DNA of 64,000 nucleotides from Hordeum vulgare subsp. vulgare (GCF_904849725.1 NC_058518.1:323166581-323230580), one strand, 5' to 3'; counted from the first letter of the stretch, positions 22,884 to 33,558 are shown. Notes: generated by a model from the sequence alone, not told the origin. A program made the numbers and translations.

Positions 22884-23112
22884 ATGGATAGTTATTCTTT
22901 GAAGGCACTGTTTGCGGGTATTTTCACCCCGAGCAGAAGTGGAAAAAGTTGTGCCTCAACCTACTCCCTTTTCTGAAAATCTTTATTATGAGATTCCTTT
23001 GGGTATTTTAGAGAAACTGCTAGCTAATACTTATGCAGGAGATAGTAGAACTCATCGTGATTATCACTTGATATATGTAGATGAGATTAGGGCATTATTT
23101 AAGATTGTAGGT
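22884..23112 (+). pseudogene. Element C gag, 5' part
   Basis: Starts ATGGATAGTTATTCT about 65 bases after the PBS. The frame shifts after roughly 20 codons and continues in the frame that holds VEKVVPQPTPFSENLYYEIP, a recognisable N-terminal segment of Triticeae Athila gag. The reading stops at 23112 where a minus-strand LTR is inserted. The matching continuation is at 58199 (KVKKKVYPLSLEGKTLMWYR). Left and right flank pentamers are TAGGT and CAGGT. Confidence 0.75.
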
Positions 23113-23966
23113 TGATACTTGTGATCTGCATTGGGTTTTTCCCCAAAGAGGAGGGGATGATAGATCACATTATATATAAGTATTTCCCTTGTTGAGAACC
23201 AAGGTTATCGAGCCAATAGGAGAACCATGCAATTTCCCATCATTTGCGGCTACACACAAAAGAGCACACGCTTGTACCCAACACATGCAAGAGGGTTGTC
23301 AATCCCCTTGAATTTTTTATTTGCAAGAAATATATTCGATATAAAAATTAAATACAAATAATAAAAGGTAGCGAGGTATTTTGAGATTTTGTAAATATAT
23401 TTGTGAATAGACCCAAGGTACATAGTTTTCGCTAGAGTCTTCTCTCTCGTAGAAAGCGTAGTTATGAAATATTTATTCATGGCAATGATCATTAGATATA
23501 GGCATCACTTCCGTAAGCAAATAAACCGACTCCTGCCTACATCTACTACCATTACTCCACCCATCGACCACTATTCCACATGCATCTATTGTTTTAAGGA
23601 AAACAAAGTAATGCTTGGAGAACAATGACATGATGTAGACAAAGAAAATCCAATTAATATGAATCAACCCCATCATTTTAAACTTAGTGGCAGAAATACA
23701 AAAACGTGTGTTGTCCCCTACTTTGTCACTGCGGTATAGAGTACCGCAAGATAAAACCCACTACAACACACCTCTCTCACCAAACATAGATTGATCCAGT
23801 AGTACAAACCAAATCAATAGATAAAAGAGAATTACAAAGCTATCATTATCATGCATATAAGAATTCAAAGAAGAATCAAATATATTTCATGAATAATCTG
23901 AACATAGACGCATAATTCATCGGATCACAACAAAGGCACCGCACAAAGTGATTACATAAGATAGAT
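23113..23966 (-). mobile_element. A-family solo LTR, left portion
   Basis: Starts TGATACTTGTGATCTGC as the 5982 copy does and follows it to the GATTACATAAGATAGA stretch. TE1 then begins. The rest of this LTR is at 57791-58198. Flanking pentamers of the whole LTR, TAGGT (23108-23112) and CAGGT (58199-58203), are a one-mismatch duplication. No internal region accompanies it, hence a solo LTR in gag of element C. Confidence 0.75.
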
Positions 23967-25045
23967 GTGGGGGGGATAACCCCGGGGTAGGTTCATCAAG
24001 CTTGTTCCTTCATTTCCGGCCCAATGGACATGAAGGCGCGGAGATCCCCAAGGCCCAAGTCTTCTGACCAGCTAGGCATTACCTGCCGGCTGGAAGACGA
24101 GACGGCCACCTTTCTGGCCGGCCAAGCAACCCCTGCCGGCTAGAATCCAGGCGGCCTCCCATTCAGACCCGGCCTGGTCCCGCCAGTCGGACTAAGGAGG
24201 AGGCAGCCACCCTCAAGCCGGCTGACCCAACAGGCTAGCCGGCCGAGGATCACCCGTCACATCAGATTGTAGGTCAGGGAAGGACCTCACGATTAAAGGT
24301 AGCTACGTGTCAGCAAAGGTACTGGATCAGGGCAATCGACAGGTACGAGCGTCGGCAGCCACGCCGCTGACCTACCCCGGCTCTGATCCATCACCTAGCA
24401 TGATGTCGGACCGTCACACTCCCACTCCATTACTGCACTCGCCGTGGGGAACAGTGGAGGCTGTCGTACTGCCTGCCCATGAAGAATCTCGCGGGGCGAC
24501 GCTCGACGTACAGCGCGTGCTCAGCGTCAACCTTACGCGGGAGCCCCATTGGCCAGCCAGCGGGTCCCACCAGCAATCGAGACCATGCAGCTGACGGGCC
24601 CCTCATCAACAAGACAAGACCCCTATGGGCCCCTGGCTAGCCGGCGAAGTAGCCAACCAGGTCCCACGCATGTACCTTTTATCCATATTGTAGGCCGGCG
24701 GGTTCGCCTATAAAACCCCCCGGCCGCCCCCCATGCAAGGGGGCCAATCACTTGCCAGTCATTCAACACCACACACTCACCCACCAACAGGGAGCAAGGT
24801 ATAGACGAGCCGGCTGCTCCCCTCTTCCTCCCCCCAACACAGCTCCAGGAGCAACATTGTACTCTGTTCCCATACATCAAACACACCAGCAGGATTAGGG
24901 GTATTATCTCTAGGGAGAGCCCTGAACCTAGGTACATCGTGTGTCCCATGCGTGTACCAACCTCGTTCCCAGTGCCCACCTTTGTCCCTTCGGTTCTCAC
25001 CGACTTTAGCCTACCCATAGCATATGTTGTGAGTATTCACCGACA
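23967..25045 (+). mobile_element. 5' LTR of TE1 (Tat-lineage Gypsy)
   Basis: 1079 bp, starting TGTGGGGGGGATAACC and ending TCACCGACA, then the PBS. GC-rich, with CCGGC words repeated throughout. The TATA motif is at 24709-24715. No matching 3' LTR is present in the window. Confidence 0.75.
24709..24715 (+). promoter_or_regulatory. TATA box of the TE1 LTR
   Basis: TATAAAA within GCCTATAAAACCCC, about 335 bases before the LTR end, a normal promoter position for a plant LTR. Confidence 0.6.
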
Positions 25046-25046
25046 T

Positions 25047-25064
25047 TTGGCGCCCACCATGGGG
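25047..25064 (+). other. Primer binding site of TE1
   Basis: TTGGCGCCCACCATGGGG directly after the LTR. The same motif appears in TE2 (reverse, 41130-41147) and TE5 (62238-62255). Confidence 0.75.
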
Positions 25065-25148
25065 CCAATCGCGGCATCGGCTGGCTTCACGCGCTGGGCG
25101 AGGCCCCGCACCTAAACCACCGAAAGCATCACGTCCGGATCAGTTTGC

Positions 25149-27000
25149 ATGCCCGTGGAGCTCGCTTTCGACGAGGCGACGCCCATGATGATCGACGTCC
25201 CCGTCCGCCATGCGGATTCGGACGAAGATTCTGATGACGAGGCGCTCCCTAGCATCGTCGTCGCTGCTATGGAGAACCTCAGCATTCTCTTCAGCGACCT
25301 TCACCTCAACAACGGCCCATGCTACTTTGGCGAGGACTACGACGTTGAGGCGCTGTGCGCCAGCTTCAGCAGGCTCTCTATCGCTGAAATGCGTGCCCAC
25401 GATGTTTACCCCAGTAACGTCCTCATCTTCGACGGCCCTCCGCCGTCGGTGGGGTTCTTCACCCCATACCACGTTGCTGCCGTCTCCAACACCGTGGAGG
25501 TGATGGTTATCGACGCTGGCACCAGCACGGCTCCCGGCAAGGCCTCCGCAGGCGTCGGCGAGCCCGCTGCGGTCGCCGCTGATACTCTTCGGGACGCCAT
25601 CGCCGGCTTGAAGACACCGGTCACCGCTTCGACCGATCCTGCAGACGCTCGGGCCTCACTGGAGGAGGCTCGCAAGCGCATCTTGGAGGAGGGCATCGCC
25701 GTGGCCTCGGCAAAACATCAGTTGGAGGCTACACATCGTGAGTATAACTCCACATACGGTCTTACTCCGATTTCTGAGGCCCCCAACAAGCTTGGATCTG
25801 TCCGTAGCCGCGGACGGTTCGTCGCCGAGGTTCTAGGCGGGGACCTGCCCACCTACGAGACTCCCGCAACCAACATGCGGGAAGCGCAGGCGGCCATGGA
25901 GGAGATGGCAAGCCTGGAAGGCAAGGAGTGCGCCTTCCAGGTGAAGCGTGTCAAGGATCTCCTTGACGCTTCTTACCAGCAGCACGCTCGGTTCGACCCC
26001 GGCCAGGCTCATTCAGAGTCCCCGGGACCGAACTCGGGGGCTCGCCGCAACCCCAGCGGCCAGCACAACGCCGAAGGATCTTCCTCGCATCGCCCTTCCA
26101 GCTGGAGGGGCGAGGGAAGCCAAGGCCGGCGCTCGCAGCACCAGAGTGAGCACACTTCGGTCTTACGTCGCGGAGGCGATGAGGGCGACTCGGAGTACGG
26201 GGATCTTCCCCCGCGAAGAACTCACGCCTCCGGCTCCCGAGGAGCCTCCCCTCTCGCCAGCAGGGCTGACGCCCCCGCCTCCCAGGACGAGCAGGACGCC
26301 CGCCGGCGTATCATCACCCTGGCCCATTTGGCCCTCCTAGAGGAAGACGAACTCGTCGGTCCGGCTTGCTTCGTCCCCCGGATCCGAGGGGAGCCGTTCC
26401 CCCGAGGTTTCACCCTGCCTCGGGATACGCTGAAATACAATGGCAAGACCAAGCCAGAAGACTGGTTGATCGACTACACCACGGCCGTGGGCATCGCCAG
26501 GGGCAACAAGCGCGTAGCGGTTCGCTACGTGCCACTCATGCTAGCCGGCTCGGCCCGAACTTGGCTTAACAGCCTCCCGGCTGGCAGCGTCAACTCCTGG
26601 GTGGACTTCGAGGAGGCGTTCGTCCGCAACTTCACTGGCACCTACAAGCGCCCTGGCCGGCACCGCGAGCTGGCCATGTGCGTCAAGAAGGCCGACGAAC
26701 CCCTCCGCGACTATGTCACCCGGTAGACTGAGCTTTTCAACTCCTGTGAGGGGGTGCATGAGGTACAAGCCATCCAGTACTTCATCGACGGATGCCGAGA
26801 CGGCACCCTCCTCAAGCACAAGCTCATGTGCGCCGAGCCCACCTCTTTGGCGGTGCTCATGGCCAAGGCGGACAAGTACGCCATGCCGACTCCGCAATGC
26901 GCATCAAGGTGACTGCCTTGGACAAGGTTGTGCCCGCACCGGCAACTCCCAAGCCGGATGAGGACAACCGAGGTGGCCAGAACAAGTACAAGCACAAGGC
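25149..27000 (+). pseudogene. TE1 gag polyprotein
   Basis: Open for 525 codons from the first ATG (25149), 85 bases past the PBS. It breaks at an in-frame TAG (26724-26726) and continues in the same frame (TELFNSCEGVHEVQAI) to about 26890, where a frameshift moves it to the frame that runs into protease. A long acidic/Ala-rich N-terminal region precedes the retrotransposon gag domain (about residues 410-600), seen as WLIDYTTAVGIARGNKRVAV, TWLNSLPAGSVNSW and the FVRNFTGTYKRPGR segment. Gag forms the virus-like particle. No CCHC knuckle is seen; instead a C-x2-H-x7-H-x4-C motif lies at 27155-27205. Confidence 0.85.
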
Positions 27001-27154
27001 AGATCAGATGGATCCCCGCTCCAACAACAAGCTAGTGGCCAACATGGAGGGCGAGGCGTCGGCTTCCCAAGCTGGCCCTCCACGAAAGCGTCGCAATCAG
27101 GGCAACCCCACCTGGCTGCCCAAGCAGTCTCTTGAGCGTCTGCTCGAAGCCCCC

Positions 27155-27205
27155 TGCAAGATACATTCTGGGGCGACGCCATCTACCCATACCCTTCGGC
27201 AGTGC
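27155..27205 (+). other. C-x2-H-x7-H-x4-C motif in TE1 gag C-terminus
   Basis: Residues CKIHSGATPSTHTLRQC. The spacing suggests a metal-binding element in place of the usual retroviral zinc knuckle. Equivalent motifs occur in TE2 (38905-38958, reverse) and TE3 (55914-55970, reverse). Confidence 0.6.
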
Positions 27206-27420
27206 AGCATCGCACACTGGCTGTCGCAAGGGGAGGGCCTGCCGGCTCCTCTGGGTGCGCAGGCGGCACCCCGTGCACCGGCTCCCCATCATGCTCCGCT
27301 TCCGCCGCCGCCGCCTCACGACGACGGCCCAGACCCTGACGAATATCCGCATCAAGACGGAGCGTTCGTCGTCTTCACCAGCGAAGGCGACGACAAGCAC
27401 AGCCTGCGCCAAAGGCGGCG

Positions 27421-28180
27421 CGAGGTAAACGCCACTATCCCCCCGGTTCCCCAGTACATGCATTGGTCTGACAAACCAATCACATCGAGCCGGGTGGACT
27501 ATCCTGCGGTGATGCCCAACCCGGGGTCATACGCCCTTGTCCTCGACCCCACCTTCGCCTCCAAGAGGCTCACCTGCCGATTCTCCCAGGTGTTGGTCGA
27601 TGGCGGCAGCAGCATCAACATCCTCTACCTCGACACTCTCCGCAAGCTCAGGCTCAAGGAGACGGACGTCCTGCCAACCAGCACTGTCTTCCATTGCATC
27701 GTGCCTGGGCAGTCATGCTCGCCCATCGGCAAGATCCAGCTGGACGTCCTCTTCGGCGACAAGGCTCACTTCCGCCGAGAGTCCATATGGTTCGAGGTAG
27801 TGGACCTCAGTAGCCCGTACCACGCGCTGCTGGGGAGACTGGCTCTGGCCAAGTTCATGGCTATTCCGCACTATCCCTACCTGTAGATGAAGATGCCGGG
27901 TCCCAAGGGCATCATCACTGTTGTGGGCCACTACAAGAAGTCGCTCGAGTGCGCCCAAGATAGCAGCCGCCTCGCCGACGCCTTGGTGATTGCCAAGGAG
28001 AAGCGGCAGATTGACCGGCTCATGGCCCAGGCTATCGAGTAGCCAGCGATTCCTTCTCCTGCGTCCCAATCGGCCGGCGAGGGCTCTTTCAAGCCGGCTA
28101 AAGAGACCAAGCAGGTCCCGCTCGACCTTGCCAACACGAAGCAGTGCATCACCATCGGGGCTGGCCTCAGCCCCAAATAG
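27421..28180 (+). pseudogene. TE1 aspartic protease region
   Basis: Active-site segment VLVDGGSSINILY near 27590-27630, the form of the D-S/T-G motif used in Tat-lineage proteases, followed by PYHALLGRLALAKFMAIPHY (flap and C-terminal hydrophobic-Gly motif). The protease would cut the polyprotein. The frame is continuous with RT but interrupted by TAG codons at 27884, 28040 and 28178. No other stop type occurs in this frame. Confidence 0.85.
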
Positions 28181-29085
28181 GAAGGCGAGCTCGTCGACTT
28201 CCTCCGTGAGAGTCGGGACATCTTTGCATTGTCCCCCAAGGACATGCCGGGTGTTCCGAGGAAGTACGCCAAGCACAAATTTCACATGCGACCGGATGCA
28301 AAGCCGGTGAAACAACCTTTGCGCCGCTTCGCCGAGGGGAAGCGGCGCACAATCAAAGAAGAGATCACCCGACTCCTTGCAGCCGGCTTCATCATGGAGG
28401 TTTTCCACCCGGACTGGCTGGCGAACCCAGTCCTGGTGCTGAGGAAGAACAACACATGGCGAATGTGCATCGACTACACTAGCCTGAATAAGGCCTGTCC
28501 GAAAGACCCTTTCGCGTTGCCTAGGATAGATCAAGTGATCGACTCCACTGTAGGTTGCGAACTGATGTCATTTATGGATGCCTATTCAGGCTACCATCAA
28601 ATCAAGATGGGTCCAGCTGATCGCCTGAAGACCTCCTTCATCACGCCCTTCGGGGCCTACTGCTACACCACCATGACGCTCGGTCTGAAGAACGCAGGTG
28701 CAACATTCCAACGCTGCATGCAGTAGTGCCTGCTGCCACAGATTGGTAGAAACATCCATGTCTATGTGGATGACATCGTCGTCAAGACGAAGCAGCACTT
28801 GAGCCTCCTCGACGACCTGCGGGAGACATTCGCCAACGTGCACGAATACAAGATCCGGCTCAACCATGAGAAGTGTGTCTTCGGGGTCCCAGGCGGCAAA
28901 ATCTTGGGGTTCTTCGTATCCGCCCGCGGCATCAAAGCGAACCCTGAGAAGATCAGCACCATCGAGCGGATGGTGCGGCCGGCTCGGATCCTCAACGTCC
29001 AGAAGTTCGCTGACTGCTTGGCATCCCTCAGCCAGTTCATTAGCCGGCAAGGCGAGAAGTCCCTTCCACTCTACCAGCTCATGAA
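28181..29085 (+). pseudogene. TE1 reverse transcriptase
   Basis: Polymerase landmarks in order: PLRRFAEGKRRTIKEEI, WRMCIDYTSLNKACPKDPF, SFMDAYSGYHQIKM (first catalytic Asp), TFQRCMQ, then HVYVDDIVV at 28757-28783 with the intact YVDD catalytic pair (28763-28774), then GFFVSARGIKANPEKI. A single TAG at 28724 splits it. This is Gypsy RT by motif form (FMDAYSGYHQI). It copies element RNA to DNA in the particle. Confidence 0.9.
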
Positions 29086-29570
29086 GAGGAAGAAGAAGTT
29101 CGAGTGGAACGACCAGGCAGAGGAAGCCTTCCGCGACCTCAAGCGGGTAATCTCTAGCCTGCCAATCTTGGCAGCCCCATCTAAAAGGGAACCCATACTC
29201 ATATATATCGCGGCGACCACTCGCGTGGTCAGCGTAGTGTTGGTAGTTCAGCGCAAAGAGGAAGGCAAGGCCCTGCCAGTACATCGCCCTGTCTACTACC
29301 TTAGCGCAAAGTGTTTACCTTGCCGCAAAGAAATTAAAACCATACTTCCAAGAGCATGCCATCACTGTGGTGAGCACTGCTCCGCTCTCAGAGATCATGG
29401 GCAACCGTGATGCCATGGGAAGAATTGCCAAATGGTCCATCGCCATGGCAGACCATGATATTTGGTACGAGCCTCGCACCGCCATCAAATCACAGGTGGT
29501 GGCCGACTTCTTAGTCGACTGGGCCGAGACCCATTTCGAGCCACCGCCTCCAGACTCCACGCATTGGCGG
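29086..29570 (+). pseudogene. TE1 RNase H (Gypsy-type)
   Basis: Follows the RT thumb: EEAFRDLKRVISSLPILAAP and LPVHRPVYYLSAKCLP mark the connection and RNase H fold. The frame slips near 29325; the continuation reads LSEIMGNRDAMGRIAKWSIA and then RTAIKSQVVADFLVDW. The catalytic pattern is incomplete owing to the slip. Confidence 0.75.
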
Positions 29571-29940
29571 ATGCACTTCGAAGATGCGGACAGGACTGGG
29601 AGCCAGCATCATCTTGACGTCTCTGAAAGGGGACCAACTCAAATACGCTCTTCAGATCCATTTCGTCGCCTCCAACAACGTCTCCGAGTACGAAGCACTG
29701 GCTCATGGCCTCCGACTTGCCAAGGAGATTGGCATCCGATGGCTCATATGCTTCGGCGATTCAGACTTGGTTGTGCAGCAGGTCTCTGGCGAATGGGACG
29801 CCAGGGATGCCAACATGGCGAGCTACCGCTTCCTCATCCAGCACCTCAGCATCCCCTTCGAGGGTTGTGAGTTCCACCATGTTCCCAGGGCGGAAAATGA
29901 GGTGGCCGATACGTTGGCAAAGATCGGCTCCACGAGGTAG
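29571..29940 (+). pseudogene. TE1 second, archaeal-type RNase H (aRH)
   Basis: Open frame 29584-29940 holds NNVSEYEALAHGLRLAKEIG (catalytic Glu), CFGDSDLVVQQVSGEW (catalytic Asp) and HHVPRAENEVADTLAKIG (His/Asp end). An extra RNase H of this form between RNase H and integrase is a known hallmark of the Tat lineage of plant Ty3/gypsy elements. It ends at TAG 29938, after which coding sense continues. Confidence 0.85.
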
Positions 29941-30330
29941 GCCATCCCAGCCGGCGTCTCCCTCAAGCAACTCCACAAGCCATCTATCAAGCCGTCTCCT
30001 GAGTCGGCATCAATCTTCGTACCGGCCGACTCTACGATACAAGCGCCGCCGGCTCCTCCAGTTATGCCGGCTGTGGACCCCACGCCCGCTGCACTGACGG
30101 CACCCGATCCAAATGCGGCACCGACTGAGTCTACGGTGCAAGCGCCGTCGGCTCCGCCAACTACGCCGGCTTCGGATCCCAATCCGTCTCCATCGGTCCA
30201 ACCAACTCCAACAGCGGCACCAACTACAACGACAACCCCGGCTCTGCCCGGGCTCCAATCCTCAAAGTGGGTGGACATCATGGAGATAGACGATGAGCCT
30301 GCTGCAGCAATAGCACCGGAGACCCCATCA
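29941..30330 (+). other. Pro/Thr/Ala-rich linker between aRH and integrase of TE1
   Basis: Imperfect repeats such as APPAPPVMPAVDPTP and PSAPPTTPASDPNPSPS encode a low-complexity linker before the integrase. The corresponding region of TE2 is short and not of this composition. No function is assigned. Confidence 0.6.
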
Positions 30331-31650
30331 AGCTCGGGGGCTGCAGAAGCCCCCAACAGTCAAGACGAAGCGGACGCAACCCTTGTGTTGGCTCCATCAT
30401 GGGCTCAGACCATTTTGGCCTTCCTTAATCGCGGTGAACTTCCTCAGAACGAGGCGGAGGCGAGACAGACCCAGCGCAGGTCCGCCGCCTACGCCATCAT
30501 CAATCGCGAGCTGGTGCGATGCAACATGACCGGCGTCTTCCAACGTTGCGTCGAATCCGAAAAAGGGCAGGAGATCCTCAGAGACATCCACCGGGGGGAG
30601 TGTGGGCATCACGCCGCCTCCAGAACCCTGGTGGCCAAAGCATTCCGCCATGGATTCTACTGGCCCACGGCCCTCGAGGAGGCTGTGGATCTGGTGGACA
30701 GATGTGAAGGCTGCCAACGCTTCAGCGCACAAAGCCATATGCCGCCTTCAACACTGAAAACCATCCCCTTATCGTGGCCATTCGTCGTCTGGGGACTGGA
30801 CATGGTTGGGCCCGTCAAGACGGCTCGCGGAGGGATGACACATCTTTTGGTAGCCGTCGACAAGTTCACCAAGTGGATCAAAGCCAGGCCTATCAAGAAG
30901 CTTGACGGCCCTACTGTTGTCAGGTTCATCACAGACATCTCTGTCCGATATGGCGTTCCCCACAGCATCATCACCGACAACGGCACCAACTTCGCCAAGG
31001 GCGCCCTGGCGCTCTACTGTTCCAGGGTAGGCATCCAGCTTGACCTGGCCTCGATGGCACGCCCTAGTCAAACGGCCAAGCGGAGAGGGCCAACGGCCTG
31101 ATCCTAGCCGGCATCAAGCCAAGGCTAGTGGCACCACTGTTCTGGTCAGCCGACTGTTGGATCGAAGAACTGCCGGCTGTGCTATGGAGCCTCCGCACCA
31201 CGCCCAACCGGTCGACCGGCTTCACTCCATTCTTTCTGGTATACGGGTCTGAGGCTATCATCCCCACGGATGTCGAATTCGACTCGCCTCGGGTCACCCT
31301 ATACACGGAAACGGAGGCCAGAGAAGACGGTGTGGATCTCCTCGAAGAAGGAAGGGACTTGGGTTTGAGCCGGACGGCCTTCTACCAACAGAAGCTGAGA
31401 TACTACCACAACAAAAGGCTCAGGCCTCTCTCTTTCAGGGAGGGAGACTTGGTCCTCAAAAGAATCCAGCGCACTGCCGGCTAGCACAAGCTCTCACCCC
31501 CCTAGGAGGGACACTTCATCATCAGTAGGGCGCTACACAACAACGCTTACTACCTGATTGACGCCCAGAAGCTAAGGAAGCGCAAGAGGGACGACTCCGG
31601 CCAAGAAACGGAGCGCCCATGGAATGCGGTGAGGAGTCGAGCTTTGTATA
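30331..31650 (+). pseudogene. TE1 integrase
   Basis: The N-terminal zinc module has His pair GECGHHAASRTLV and Cys pair DRCEGCQRF (about 30600-30720). The catalytic core has GLDMVGPV (first Asp) and SIITDNGTNFAKG (second Asp). A frameshift at about 31055 precedes the third acidic residue. The core continues as CWIEELPAVLWSLRTTPNRS and FFLVYGSEAIIPTDVEFDSP, then a C-terminal FREGDLVLKRIQ. TAG codons at 31482 and 31503 interrupt the last 60 residues. It inserts the element's DNA into the genome. Confidence 0.88.
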
Positions 31651-31654
31651 AATT

Positions 31655-32495
31655 TTCAACCTGTAGCCCCAAGGGCTGGGTCATATTTTTCGAAGATGAG
31701 ACGGGTCTTTAACATGTATTTGAAGAAAGATTAAACCTGTAGCCCCCAAGGGCCGAGTCATCTTTTTAAAGATGAGCCGGGTCTTTAGCATATATTTGAA
31801 GAAAGCTTCAACCTGTAGCCCCCAAGGGCCAGGTCATCTTTTTAAAGATGACCCCGGTCTTTAGCATGTATTTGAAGAAAGGTTCAACCTGTAGCCCCCA
31901 AGGGTCGGGTCATCTTTTTAAATATGAGTCGGGTCTTTAGCATATATTTGAAGAAACCTTCAACCTGTAGCCCCCAAGGGCCGGGTCATCTTTTTAAAGA
32001 CGAGTCGGGTCTTTAGCTTGTATTTGAAGAAAGGTTCAACCTGTAGCCCCCAAGGGCCGGGTCATCTTTTTCAAGATAAGTTGAGTCTTTAGCATATATT
32101 CGAAGAAAGCTTCAACCTGTAGCCCACAAGGGCCGGGTCATCTTTTTAAAGACGAGCCAGGTCTTTAGCATGTATTTGCAGAAAGCTTCAACTTGTAGCC
32201 CCCAAGGGCCGGGTCATCTTTTTAAAGATGAGTCGGGTCTTTAGCATGTATTTGAAGAAAGCTTCAACCTGTAGCCCCCAAGGGTCAGGTCATTTTTTTA
32301 AAGATGAGCCGGGTCTTTAGCATTTATTTGAAGAAAGCTTCAATCTGTACCCCCAAGGGCCGGGTCATCTTTTTCAAGATGAGTCGGGTATTTAGCATAT
32401 ATTTGAAGAAAGCTTCAACCTGTAGCCCCCAAGGGTCGGGTCATCGTTTTTAAAGATGAACCAGGTCTTGCTTTAAGGTATTACCTTAGAAAAAA
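31655..32495 (+). repeat. Tandem array, 11 units of 76 bp, 3' of TE1 pol
   Basis: The CTGTAGCC-type word recurs at 31661, 31737, 31813, 31889, 31965, 32041, 32117, 32193, 32269, 32345 and 32420, a spacing of 76 throughout except the last (75). Each unit reads CTGTAGCCCCCAAGGGCC, then a hairpin TCATCTTT-TT-AAAGATGA in most units, then GGGTCTTTAGCAT and TTGAAGAAAGCTTCAA. Units differ by scattered substitutions. The array begins within bases of the end of pol. Confidence 0.95.
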
Positions 32496-32574
32496 TGAAT
32501 CATACATTAGCCCCCAAGTGTCACGGATATTGCTTGTAATTTGCATGAAACTTGTTTTGCCCTGGTGTTCGCAG
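32496..32574. other. Junction between TE1 3' region and TE2
   Basis: No LTR of either element is found here. TE1's array ends and sequence belonging with the antisense ORF of TE2 begins. A polypyrimidine-poor stretch ends at GTTCGCAG (about 32573), which resembles a splice acceptor. Confidence 0.4.
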
Positions 32575-33558
32575 GAATCATTGACTCAGGACGACTCAAC
32601 CGTGGCCGGACTGAAGCAAAGTTTGGCTGAGCAGCAAGACGCTCGAGCTAAGTTTGTAGAGAAACTTCGCCTTGCACTGGTTGATATGGAGAAGAGGAAG
32701 GCGGAACACAAAGAGCTTGAAATCAAGGCCGAAACTGAGCGAGTCGCCTTACTGAAAAGGGCAGAGCAAGCCGAGGAGTAGGTGAAGGTCGCCGTGCAGG
32801 AACTGTCCGGGTTAATACTTCATATCTCAAAAATGGTCAATGATGTGTTTGGTAAGTGTCCACCAATATCTTTCCTTCCAAAGTCGTGTTGTAAGACCTT
32901 CCGGCGACTTATAATCGTGTATCTTTACTGCAGGTCCTCGAGCCGCCAATCTTCATGATGATTGTGTATTAAAACTGAAGGCAATATATACCTTGATAGA
33001 GCAACTGTACACCGGTGGTGCGATGACTATGAAGGCCGTTATGGGCGACAAAGAGCCAATAAAATCAATCAAGTATATGCTGGGATGTTTGTCCATGTTG
33101 CCACCCCAAATAGAAGAGCTAAAAAGATCAGCCGCCTAGAAAGGAGTAATGACCACCCTGAGTCGGTGCTTGGCTTATGCTCCAGAGCTTAAGCCGGAGA
33201 AGTAACTGGGGGATTTCTGGAGTACAAAGACGACGGGTCAGAGTTTACTCAAGAAGATTACCATCGCTGTGTGAAGGAATCTCGCTTCGCAGCGACTCAA
33301 TTGTTAGTCGGTCTGGACTTAACCAAGTATCATGCGGCTTATGTTGAGCACAACAAGCGGGTTACTCCTCCCTCGTACGAAATCACCGTTCTGACTCCGC
33401 AGCACCGTAAGCATCTTTTTGACTCTGATGTCGACCTGTCCACCATCTTGACTGACGAGGCTGAGTTCCATGCCTTGACCAATTGCAATTGGAAATTAGG
33501 CGACTTACAGATCCAAGATGGCGAAAGCTCGAGGCAGGATAATCCGGAGGCGGTTTGA
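32575..33558 (+). pseudogene. Accessory antisense ORF of TE2, coiled-coil protein with an intron
   Basis: Strand is opposite to TE2 pol. The first exon encodes a charged helix likely to form a coiled coil (LKQSLAEQQDARAKFVEKLR; KRKAEHKELEIKAETERVAL). After TAG (32779) the same frame runs to VNDVFG at 32851. A GT-AG intron (32852-32933) joins in phase to PRAANLHDDCVLKLKAIYTL. Downstream are LSMLPPQIEELKRSA, a TAG, a frame slip near 33200, then 95 open codons (33271-33558) ending at TGA. Extra ORFs between pol and the 3' LTR, some antisense, are known in Tat-lineage elements; their function is unsettled. Confidence 0.65.
32852..32933 (+). other. Predicted 82-bp intron in the TE2 antisense ORF
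   Basis: Donor G|GTAAGTGTCC and acceptor ATCTTTACTGCAG|G. Removal keeps the reading frame (the split Gly codon is G|GT). Length and consensus are typical for a short plant intron. Confidence 0.6.

Noticed and set aside
24307..24594. 95-codon frame in the TE1 LTR
   Set aside because: It lies upstream of the TATA box inside the LTR and shows no known motif.
27713..28534. 273-codon open frame on the minus strand opposite TE1 protease and RT
   Set aside because: It mirrors GC-rich coding sequence whose plus-strand reading has clear protease and RT motifs; no domain is seen in the minus-strand protein.
28586..29284. 232-codon minus-strand frame opposite TE1 RT/RNase H
   Set aside because: Same reason: a shadow of the plus-strand RT with YVDD.
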